Shown one piece after another: positions 57,501-64,000 of a DNA stretch of 64,000 bases. The DNA lies in assembly GCF_003627955.1 (NCBI RefSeq), contig NZ_RBWS01000014.1, forward strand, positions 124,001 to 188,000, read 5' to 3'. Numbering within the stretch: the first letter of the stretch is position 1; each line of letters begins with the position of its first letter. A model generated the notes under the pieces. It was given only the letters and a program-made list of their open reading frames with translations, was not told the origin of the DNA and did not search any database. The DNA comes from Sphingobacterium puteale. Its GTDB lineage: Bacteria; Bacteroidota; Bacteroidia; Sphingobacteriales; Sphingobacteriaceae. The position numbers and the translations under genes are program-made.

Positions 57501-57549
57501 GAAGTACACCAAGAAGCAGGGCTCTTCTATGGATGGATTTAGAAGACAT
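54526..57549 (-). CDS. TonB-dependent receptor with STN domain, not SusC-paired
   Basis: Outer-membrane receptor of 1007 residues. A signal peptide ends at VDAQQ; an STN domain follows (about 28-100, LRSVLKQIEEKSGYSFLYDE), then a carboxypeptidase-like beta domain (about 108-190), the plug (about 205-370, IESIEIAAGVPSVKYGDMTNGA) and a barrel ending QLRLKL. No SusD gene is present; a lipoprotein and a second barrel follow instead, which points to a metal or cofactor ligand rather than a glycan. FecR lies 12 bases upstream. Confidence 0.94.
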   Translation of the reverse strand: MSSKSIHRRALLLGVLLSFQVLAVDAQQLKIESKNQPLRSVLKQIEEKSGYSFLYDESQINVERRINIEVNGALPQVLNQLEQLTYLKLQVSGKNILISKTSWAVLSGRVVDENGKGIPLVTVHLKELNQYYFTDNNGSFKFQFQAHRLKSANLQFSMIGRQGSSMTTVLNGANNTIADITLPTLSVGLEEIAVTPRINRRLESNSSLYINREVIEQSGALSINDLLSLIPGQKIAAPSLQQVQQANLRSATLGTNSFSNKDPFALNNSFGVALIMDGIALSNNANMQTLNAGIYGMGNSYVSGKISALSGSDAATDNYTGDYTFGGIDLRQIATDNIESIEIAAGVPSVKYGDMTNGAIIINRIAGKTPLNFNVQLRDNATVYGISKGIDTRKFGAITVGGNFTRSFEDNRDKMKSYDRVGGNIMWSTFAGKEKAFTNTLSLDYGRNMDKVRRDSDDPTAAVMRFKSYNFAIGSRANYRIDRGFLSNIGLNVRYSETYQNTYKEQDVNGTYIIYSDATETGIHQGQYASGIYQAVTNIEGKPIDLTVRLDLTGTFQTGVLLHQVNFGSFFNYSKNIGKGQIVDPSRPRNNTIAANADLRKERYYDVSRIHGQKQLGFYAEDLFTAKIAERDLNVRIGTRLDKFEKYLTFSPRTNINYAITPALTVGVAYGWASKAPALAQLYPGPVFYEIPLFQHTAFNGGSVDEANSLYLMYVDKFTPDNSKLKPSLSEQLEFSATYEYKDFKLGMNLYHKRNYRDVVTVNSFEKILLDKYDDNPDPNAEVPYIIEGRKQYRLSRYEFMNAGDKRTQGIEFMLSTPKWMAIATSFNLRAGLTQSTYRPLQNMATFTNNTDNPNRAESAIYPTQRRTTTVSNAAITSSTHIPKAKLLINFTTELNLMNKTDTDASDGIPIGYYTQDGTYHAIVNFDRDNVNYAHTLRPIEEINNQNQPAVYTNFHLNVSKEISKRLSLAFHVYNVFNYRPQYKRSDNSMIIPNGKPTYGAQLRLKL

Positions 57550-57561
57550 AGATATATGATG

Positions 57562-58554
57562 TTATTTTTTGCGAACGATAAGTGTATTGGATTCGATGCT
57601 GAACCGATAGCCTGTTGTCAAGGAAAGCTTTTCAAGCACCATTTCCAACGGCTCATGCCCTATGGTCCCCGAATACATCAGTTCGATATCCGGCCGGTCG
57701 GGCACGATGATACCATATTTTCGGTTTAGCTGTCGGGCTATTTCTTGGTAAGTAGCCTTCTCAAAATGCAGGACACCCGCCATAATTTCCTTTTCTTTAG
57801 CTGCTTCAAATGATTCAACACTAAAGATCGCTTTGTTTTTATGATACACAATTGCCTGCCCCGGAATGAGCTGTAGTCTCTTTGTTCCGTTTGAAACTTC
57901 TACTTTTCCAGTAAACAATGCTATTTTTGACAGTTTATCGTTTTCAAAGGCGTGTACATTAAAAGAAGTTCCCAACACTTTGATTTCAAGTTCACCTGTT
58001 TGAATAATAAAAGGCTTATGGGCGTTATGTGCGACCTCAAAATAGCCTTCACCATTGAGGCTTACGACCCGTTTATCGCCATTGAAATTCTTCGGATATC
58101 GCAGTGTAGACGTTGGGCCGAGCTTCACTTTGGTACTATCGCTCAAAAGGACATTCATATACTTACCGGTCGGTACCAATTGGCTAACAAATTCAGTTTG
58201 AGCGGCATTTTCCGCTAGCGGCAACTGTTGTTTTAAGAACAGAAAACCCATGGATACGAATAGGAGACTCGCAGCGGTATAGCCAATCCACCTGTAACTC
58301 CGTAAACGATGTACGGGAGTGTCATTTTTATGGATAAAGGCCTGAAGTCGGGCACGTTCCTCCGCTATCTCGGCCCGGCTTGGACCAGTCTGCATCAATT
58401 CGACTAATCCTTTCGCATCTTCTACAAGCTGCCGGTGCTGTGGATTTGCATCAACCCATTGTTTCCAATATTCCATATCCTCAAGCCTGGCTTGCAGACA
58501 ATAATTGATAAAGGATTCATCACAGATCAGTTTTTCCAAAGTAGGTTGTTCCAT
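57562..58554 (-). CDS. FecR-family anti-sigma factor
   Basis: Inner-membrane regulator of 330 residues. It has an N-terminal cytoplasmic part, a membrane helix at about 89-107 (YTAASLLFVSMGFLFL), a FecR domain (LLSDSTKVKLGPTSTLRYP) and a C-terminal DUF4974-like domain ending YRFSIESNTLIVRKK. It sits between its sigma factor (55 bases upstream) and the STN receptor (12 bases downstream), so the ligand signal should pass from receptor to this protein to the sigma factor. Confidence 0.95.
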   Translation of the reverse strand: MEQPTLEKLICDESFINYCLQARLEDMEYWKQWVDANPQHRQLVEDAKGLVELMQTGPSRAEIAEERARLQAFIHKNDTPVHRLRSYRWIGYTAASLLFVSMGFLFLKQQLPLAENAAQTEFVSQLVPTGKYMNVLLSDSTKVKLGPTSTLRYPKNFNGDKRVVSLNGEGYFEVAHNAHKPFIIQTGELEIKVLGTSFNVHAFENDKLSKIALFTGKVEVSNGTKRLQLIPGQAIVYHKNKAIFSVESFEAAKEKEIMAGVLHFEKATYQEIARQLNRKYGIIVPDRPDIELMYSGTIGHEPLEMVLEKLSLTTGYRFSIESNTLIVRKK

Positions 58555-58609
58555 TGCTCGATATTGCGTTTATATAATAGTGCAGTAAAGGCTCTTTTTT
58601 TACCTATTT

Positions 58610-59170
58610 TTATTTGGAAAAATTTAAAACAACAACAATAATAACTGATAGTGAGCCTTTTAATTTTTTGATCGCTTCATAAACAACGTTATAAACTGTT
58701 CTCAGTGCAGCATTTTCCATGTCCGCGATTTCCTCATAACTCTTATTATGAAAAAACTTTAGCTCAATATAGCGCTGCTGTTTTTTCGTCAGGTTGTCCA
58801 TTGCAGCGCGCAGCGCCTGATCTCGTTCCAATGTTTCTTCAATTGCGATTTTTTGCGATTCGATCGAATCTTCCGTCGGTGTGTGCAACAGGTCTTCCAG
58901 TGGTATTTTTTGGTAAGCACGCTGTTTGTAGATCACGCGTTTTAGCCATACAAAAAGGTAATATTTTGGATCTGTAGTTAGTATGGGTAATTTTTCCCGT
59001 TTTTCCCATAGGTCACAGAATACGATATGGATGGATTCTTTTACAATTTCACGGTCAGCATTAATTTTCAATCCGTAGCGGAACAGGGCTGTATATAACG
59101 AGTCGTATAAGGCCAAAAAACTGTTGCTATCGCCGGTTTTAATCGAGTTCCATGTTTGTATTGCATCCAA
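58610..59170 (-). CDS. ECF RNA polymerase sigma-70 factor with TTG start
   Basis: FecI-like sigma factor of 186 residues. Region 2 is at about 12-60 (ESIHIVFCDLWEKREKL) and region 4 at about 120-170 (LTKKQQRYIELKFFHNKSYEEIADMENAALRTVYNVVYEAI). Reading upstream in frame meets a stop with no ATG or GTG, and the first internal Met is far too late, so TTG at 59170 is the only plausible start. A weak start would keep the level of this regulator low. The C-terminus ends in a hydrophobic SVIIVVVLNFSK. Confidence 0.9.
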   Translation of the reverse strand: MDAIQTWNSIKTGDSNSFLALYDSLYTALFRYGLKINADREIVKESIHIVFCDLWEKREKLPILTTDPKYYLFVWLKRVIYKQRAYQKIPLEDLLHTPTEDSIESQKIAIEETLERDQALRAAMDNLTKKQQRYIELKFFHNKSYEEIADMENAALRTVYNVVYEAIKKLKGSLSVIIVVVLNFSK

Positions 59171-59386
59171 GTGCGCAAAATAAATAATTATTTAGATCTA
59201 TTCCAAATAATATTAACCTTTAATACTCCATCTTTTTCACCTCGAATATGACCTCTCCAAAAGAACTGGATTATTCAAAAGACACCGTCACTACCCAACG
59301 ATTCATAAATCTCATCTTGCGAATTGTAATTCCATTCATAAACAAACACAAACCTCTGTATATTTAAAATTAAATTAAAGATAACT

Positions 59387-59650
59387 ATGTTGAGCAAATA
59401 CCAATTCAGTAAAAATCCACTGCATTATATTTATGCCCTGATCTGGTTGGCTGTGTTCGCTACTTTTGCTTTTTATCTTTCCACAGGGGAGATGTTCAGG
59501 CCGGAAAACGGCAAGATCCATATTGTAGCAATTCTTATCGCTTGGGTTGCGCAATATCTTGGTCTCACACTGACATGCCTGATCATCCTATTTTTGGGAG
59601 TATACAAAGCATTGCGAACTGTTTTAGACAAGAAAGAAATTGAATCTTAA
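59387..59650 (+). CDS. Small two-helix membrane protein
   Basis: Not recognised. The 87 residues hold two hydrophobic helices (about 13-31, YIYALIWLAVFATFAFYL, and about 44-72), a short loop with MFRPENGKIH, and a charged cytoplasmic-looking tail (LRTVLDKKEIES). No signal cleavage site is visible. It is divergent from the sigma operon and stands alone, about 960 bases before the nitrate genes. Its length and the clean helix pattern support a real gene, but no function can be offered. Confidence 0.6.
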   Translation: MLSKYQFSKNPLHYIYALIWLAVFATFAFYLSTGEMFRPENGKIHIVAILIAWVAQYLGLTLTCLIILFLGVYKALRTVLDKKEIES

Positions 59651-60613
59651 TTAGTTGATACGCGTGATCAAAAATACTAAAGGCAAACTTTCTCTTCAGC
59701 AAGTCACCGTTACCATTTGGTAAGACATACGGTCATTAAATTTTTTTGTGATTATTTGCGTTCCCGTTTTTTTAAAAATATGATTAGTGAAATCAAATTG
59801 ATGATTTAACCCTTTAAAGAAAGTGTTTTAATTAATAGGTGTATTGTAAAAAAATACTTTAGAAAACTCAGTATTTAGAAGAAGCTGGATCGAATAGATT
59901 TATTATGCCCATAGGTCAATAGATCGATAAAACCAACGAACGCTATTGACATGATTGTTAAAGCTGAGAGATATCATGCAACTTAGCGAAAGAAAAAAAT
60001 CTACATGGCTTTGCATCAATAGTTAACACACAATACCAGTTATACTAATTAGAAATTTACACATCAAAAATTCTGATAAAAATCCCTTTGTAAATCCATC
60101 AGATAATACTAACGCCATTTATACAGCAGATTTTTAAGAATTTTAACCAAAATAAATCCAAAAACTCTCGTTTCCAAAGTGAAAATAAACCAAAAACCTT
60201 TAAAACAACAATACAAATCAATTTTTAATCATTTTTATACATAAAAAAATTTTTTTTATCACAAAAAAAGCATTTATCACTTATAAATAACAGAAAAACA
60301 AGCATAAAAACAAAAAATAAAATAACAAAAACATGTTTTATACAATATTATTATTAAATTTGATATAAATAATTACATAATAACATGATAAATATCATAT
60401 TATTATGTTAAATGGTGAGTTTTTTTTTAAAAAAAACCATTTATCCTAGACAAAAAAAAAAGATAACACACCATGTTTTTATTAAAAAAATAAGATAAAA
60501 ACATTTTTATAGAATTTATTTCAACAAAAACCAACTATACACAAATAAAAAAAACAATAAAAATGAAAATTTAGCTAATTATTTCAATCATCAACCCATA
60601 AACTTATTAAATC
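59651..60613. other. Long AT-rich non-coding region before the nitrate genes
   Basis: About 960 bases without a credible reading frame. From about 60160 to 60600 the plus strand becomes extremely poor in G and rich in A-runs. It contains an inverted repeat TAACAT...ATGTTA at 60381-60410 with an inner ATGATA/TATCAT, and a larger palindrome listed separately. It may be the promoter and leader region of the nitrate operon; no TAnnTTTG box with a correct -33 was found. Confidence 0.55.
60410..60442. repeat. Long A/T palindrome in the nitrate-gene leader
   Basis: AAATGGT and ACCATTT enclose T9 followed by A8, giving a stem of up to about 15 pairs with a three-base bulge (GAG). It lies about 170 bases upstream of the transporter start. 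It could form a cruciform, protein site or RNA hairpin. Confidence 0.5.
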
Positions 60614-61918
60614 ATGAACCTACAAGATCAACCTCTTAACAAGCTCCGTATCTTTTCTTTTAAGGGGGTACAGATGCGTACCTTTCACATCACATGGATC
60701 ACCTTTTTCTTTTGTTTCTTTGGCTGGTTTGGTATTGCCCCACTTATGCCACTGGTGCGAGAGGAACTCGGATTGACTAAAAATGAAATCGGAAATATCA
60801 TTATTGCATCTGTTTCAGCAACCATTATCGCACGATTATTTGTCGGGAAGATGTGTGATACACTGGGGCCACGGATTTCATACACAATCCTCTTAGTTGC
60901 AGGCTCCATCCCTGTTTTACTAATTGGATTAAGTAATAGTTACGAGTCATTTTTGTTATTCCGTTTTTTCATCGGTATTATCGGTGCATCTTTTGTGATT
61001 ACGCAATTTCACACGTCAATGATGTTTGCGCCCAACATTATTGGTACGGCAAATGCTGTTACGGGAGGCTGGGGCAATCTTGGCGGCGGGGTCACCAACC
61101 TGGTGATGCCGCTTATTGCTGCAGCGTTCGTTGGCATGGGCTTCGTTAGTCAATCTGATTCTTGGCGGATTGCCATGGTTGTTCCGGGTACTATCCTACT
61201 CATTATGGCATATATCTATTATAAGTACACACAAGATACACCACAAGGTAATTTCAATAAACTATCCGCAGGTCAGGCAACAAACAAAAAGAAAAATGGT
61301 TCTTTTTTGCTCGCATTAAAGGACTATCGCGTCTGGATCCTCACACTCGCCTATGCAGCTTGTTTCGGAATAGAGATCACAGTAGACAACGTCGCTGCTA
61401 CATTCTTCATGGATCGTTTTGATACAGGGATTATCTTGGCTGGAGCTCTGGCTAGTATCTTTGGCGGCATGAACCTATTCGCCCGTGCACTTGGCGGAAT
61501 CGTAAGTGATAAAGTAGGACGGAGTTACGGTATTAAAGGTAAAGGCTTGATTTTGGGCATACTGTTGCTTCTTGAAGGAATTGGTATCAGCCTGTTCGCC
61601 ACTTCCAATACCTTACTTCTTGCTATAATTACGATGTTGCTCTTTGCACTCTTCCTTAAGATGGCGAACGGCTGTACGTATGGTATAGTTCCATTCATTA
61701 ACAAGGATAACATTGGCAGTGTGAGTGGAATCGTCGGTGCCGGAGGAAATATAGGAGCCATGTTAGTCGGATTTCTTTTCAAATCTGAAACGCTTAGTTA
61801 CGCTGATGCTTTTAAGTACATTGGTATCGGTGTTTTTGTCATAGGCCTCACTGTCCTCTTCGTTCGCTTTCACCCCCGAACTGAAACTGTCGTTCAGAAT
61901 GTGTCATTAGAAGTATAA
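60614..61918 (+). CDS. NarK/NasA-type nitrate/nitrite transporter
   Basis: Major-facilitator nitrate importer, 434 residues with about 12 membrane helices. The nitrate signature GGWGNLGGGVTNLVMP is at about 151-166, and its partner GAGGNIGAML lies in the second half. Arg74 in IIARLFVG stands where the substrate arginine of this family is found. The GKMCDTLGPR loop after helix 2 is the facilitator motif. It precedes the nitrate reductase gene by 18 bases, so it supplies nitrate for assimilation. Confidence 0.94.
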   Translation: MNLQDQPLNKLRIFSFKGVQMRTFHITWITFFFCFFGWFGIAPLMPLVREELGLTKNEIGNIIIASVSATIIARLFVGKMCDTLGPRISYTILLVAGSIPVLLIGLSNSYESFLLFRFFIGIIGASFVITQFHTSMMFAPNIIGTANAVTGGWGNLGGGVTNLVMPLIAAAFVGMGFVSQSDSWRIAMVVPGTILLIMAYIYYKYTQDTPQGNFNKLSAGQATNKKKNGSFLLALKDYRVWILTLAYAACFGIEITVDNVAATFFMDRFDTGIILAGALASIFGGMNLFARALGGIVSDKVGRSYGIKGKGLILGILLLLEGIGISLFATSNTLLLAIITMLLFALFLKMANGCTYGIVPFINKDNIGSVSGIVGAGGNIGAMLVGFLFKSETLSYADAFKYIGIGVFVIGLTVLFVRFHPRTETVVQNVSLEV

Positions 61919-61936
61919 AATTAGCATCCTTCCCCT

Positions 61937-64000
61937 ATGAATAAAGAGTCGAACAGTGTGTATAAAAGTACCTGCTGCTACTGTGGTGTAGGTTGTGGGG
62001 TGAAGATATCGGTCGAGAAAAATCAGCTGATTTCCGTTACCGGTGATACCGAACACCCTGTCAATCAAGGCAAATTATGTAGCAAAGGCATGAACCTGCA
62101 ATATACAGTCAACGATCGCTCAGACAGGCTCCTCTATCCGCAGATGCGCCATCACAGATCCAGTCCGCTTCAACGCGTTTCATGGGATGAGGCGTTGGAT
62201 CGTGCTGAAGCCGTCTTTCGTACATTGATTGCAAAATATGGCCCTGACACGGTGGCATTTTATGCTTCCGGACAATGCCTTACGGAGGAGTATTATATCC
62301 TCAATAAACTGGTCAAGGGATTTATTGGCACAAATAATATTGATACCAACTCTCGTCTTTGTATGAGCAGTGCTGTTGCTGCTTACAAAAAAACGCTGGG
62401 AGAAGATAGCGTGCCGATATGTTACGATGATATCGAGCTTGCTGATTGCTTTCTGGTCGAAGGAGCCAATCCCGCTTGGTGCCATCCGATCCTTTGGCGA
62501 CGTATTGAGGCGCACAAGGCTAAAAATCCAAGAACCAAAATTATTGTTGTAGACCCTCGTATTACGGATACCTGCGCATTGGCTGATCTGCATTTGCAGA
62601 TTAATCCGGGAACGGACATCGTACTCAATTATGCGATAGGAAGATTGCTTATCGAACAGGGAGATATAGATCTTGGTTTTATAAACGATCATACCGAAGG
62701 TTATGAAGTGTACAAAGAGCGGGTGTTCGAACGCACTTTATTGGAATCTGCTGTAATATGCGGTGTCCCAGCAGAGGATATTGAGCGTGCAGCCAGCTAT
62801 ATTGGTGAATCTAAAGGCTTTTTGAGTTTGTGGACAATGGGCCTGAATCAGAGTGTGGTAGGTGTTAACAAAAACCTGAGCCTAATTGATCTCAACCTGA
62901 TCACAGGGAAAATTGGGAAGCTGGGAAGTGGTCCTTTTTCACTAACTGGGCAGCCCAATGCTATGGGAGGCAGAGAAGTTGGCGGACTTGCCAATCTCCT
63001 GCCCGCTCACCGTGATATAGATAATAAAAAACATCGCGATGAACTTCAACAGTTCTGGTCTGGCACTACTCTGAGCGGCAAACCGGGGCTAACAGCCACC
63101 GAAATGTTCGAAGCATTAGCCGACGGGCGATTGAAAGCAATTTGGATTATTTGCACCAATCCCCTCACCAGCCTTCCCAATGCACGGCTTGTGGAAAAAG
63201 CATTGCAAATGGCTAAATTCGTCGTCGTTCAGGAGATATCAAATAAGCCCCAGACACTGGACTTTGCAGATATTATTCTTCCCGCAGCTGGATGGGCCGA
63301 AAAAGAAGGTACAATGACGAATTCAGAACGCAGGATCAGTCACCTGCATAAGGCTATTTCACCCCCGGGCGAAGCTCTTCCTGATGCAGAAATCTTTTCA
63401 CGATTTGCACAGAAAATGGGTTTTAAAGGTTTTTCATATCCTACACCTGAGGATATCTATAAAGAACATGCACAGTTAACCTCTGGGACAAGTATTGACA
63501 TTTCCGGCTTAGATTATACACTTATTGACAGCCTGCAAACCGTACAATGGCCTTTTGATCTGAAAAAGAAACAAGGAACAACACGTCTTTTTCAAGACAA
63601 AGAATTTCTTACTCCGAGCGGTCGTGCACAATTACATAGCCCTCCTGATCAGCATTACAGCGAACTGCCTGACCAAAATTTTCCGCTTATCCTGACAACA
63701 GGACGAATCCGTGACCAATGGCATACGATGTCGAAAACAGGTAAGGTAAGTAAGCTTAATCAGCATATCCAGGCTGCATTTTTGGAAGTTCACCCAAACG
63801 ATGCCGCAACGCTGAACTTGGCTGACGGACAATTGGCAAATGTTTATTCCATAAGAGGGGAAGTTCGTGTCAGGACACGGGTTAGTAAGACGATTAAGCC
63901 CGGAGTGGTTTTTCTGCCGATGCATTGGGGCAAGCTATTGGGGTCTGATCTTCATAGAGCCAATAACCTGACCAACGATTTAGTGGATCCTATTTCCAAG
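61937..64000 (+). CDS. Assimilatory nitrate reductase catalytic subunit, C-terminus beyond the window
   Basis: Molybdopterin oxidoreductase reducing nitrate to nitrite in the cytoplasm. From ATG at 61937 the frame stays open to base 64000 (688 residues visible). Cys13, Cys16, Cys20 and Cys48 (CCYCGVGC, then KLCSKG) bind a 4Fe-4S cluster. SRLCMSSAV near residue 140 carries the probable molybdenum-ligand Cys. TMGLNQS, GPFSLTGQPNAMGGREVGG and LPAAGWAEKEGT match the NasA/NarB group. No Tat signal is present, as expected for the assimilatory type. Gene order with the transporter supports nitrate over formate as substrate. The remaining operon genes are outside the window. Confidence 0.92.
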   Translation, partial: MNKESNSVYKSTCCYCGVGCGVKISVEKNQLISVTGDTEHPVNQGKLCSKGMNLQYTVNDRSDRLLYPQMRHHRSSPLQRVSWDEALDRAEAVFRTLIAKYGPDTVAFYASGQCLTEEYYILNKLVKGFIGTNNIDTNSRLCMSSAVAAYKKTLGEDSVPICYDDIELADCFLVEGANPAWCHPILWRRIEAHKAKNPRTKIIVVDPRITDTCALADLHLQINPGTDIVLNYAIGRLLIEQGDIDLGFINDHTEGYEVYKERVFERTLLESAVICGVPAEDIERAASYIGESKGFLSLWTMGLNQSVVGVNKNLSLIDLNLITGKIGKLGSGPFSLTGQPNAMGGREVGGLANLLPAHRDIDNKKHRDELQQFWSGTTLSGKPGLTATEMFEALADGRLKAIWIICTNPLTSLPNARLVEKALQMAKFVVVQEISNKPQTLDFADIILPAAGWAEKEGTMTNSERRISHLHKAISPPGEALPDAEIFSRFAQKMGFKGFSYPTPEDIYKEHAQLTSGTSIDISGLDYTLIDSLQTVQWPFDLKKKQGTTRLFQDKEFLTPSGRAQLHSPPDQHYSELPDQNFPLILTTGRIRDQWHTMSKTGKVSKLNQHIQAAFLEVHPNDAATLNLADGQLANVYSIRGEVRVRTRVSKTIKPGVVFLPMHWGKLLGSDLHRANNLTNDLVDPISK

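Noticed and set aside
1..64000. CRISPR arrays, tRNA or rRNA genes, intact insertion sequences
   Set aside because: No regularly spaced repeats, no cloverleaf-like sequence with CCA-proximal features, and no transposase reading frame were seen in the gaps.

Overview
The window is a stretch of a Bacteroidota chromosome, most likely Sphingobacterium or a close relative. The signs are several SusC/RagA-SusD/RagB pairs, three ECF sigma/FecR systems, a one-protein hybrid two-component regulator (HTCS), TTG-N18/19-TAnnTTTG promoters and AT-rich intergenic DNA. The genus is an inference from gene style; no rRNA or marker gene is present.

Region 1 (1-4796, minus then plus): the N-terminal part of an STN-type SusC receptor cut by the window edge, its FecR anti-sigma factor, and a divergently transcribed ECF sigma factor. 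Region 2 (5213-8333, plus): an AT-rich accessory patch with a secreted HExxH protein, a two-module acyl-carrier-like membrane protein and an unrecognised 231-residue protein. Decayed copies of two of these genes are present, one inside the patch and one about 41 kb away. Region 3 (8334-19952, minus): a sigma-FecR-SusC-SusD operon ending in thioredoxin-fold protein, S41 peptidase and a second thioredoxin-fold protein, followed upstream by a TonB-receptor fragment. Region 4 (20911-25672, plus): serine beta-lactamase-fold hydrolase with membrane tail, membrane-anchored AraC regulator and two secreted proteins.

Region 5 (25858-47679) is a complete glucuronoxylan utilisation locus that looks clearly richer in G+C than its flanks. 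It encodes an HTCS sensor-regulator, GH115 and GH67 alpha-glucuronidases, a GPH-family sugar symporter, GH10 xylanase, two GH43 enzymes, a SusC/SusD uptake pair and a sialate-O-acetylesterase-like carbohydrate esterase. A short motif, TTGAAATG on the coding strand, recurs in its intergenic gaps. Sugar-catabolism gene remnants lie on both sides: a kinase piece at 25.75 kb and a GH105 piece at 48.4-48.9 kb.

Region 6 (47674-50427): a YdeI-like protein, the GH105 remnant, a second remnant of the region 2 protein, and a lone class I terpene synthase with its own good promoter. Region 7 (50428-59170, minus): a six-gene sigma-FecR-TonB receptor-DUF4876-like lipoprotein-beta barrel (DUF6850-like)-di-haem peroxidase operon, the most interesting little-described system here. 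Region 8 (59387-64000, plus): a small membrane protein, a roughly 1 kb AT-rich leader, a NarK-type nitrate transporter and the start of an assimilatory nitrate reductase that runs off the window. No tRNA, rRNA, CRISPR array or intact insertion sequence was seen.
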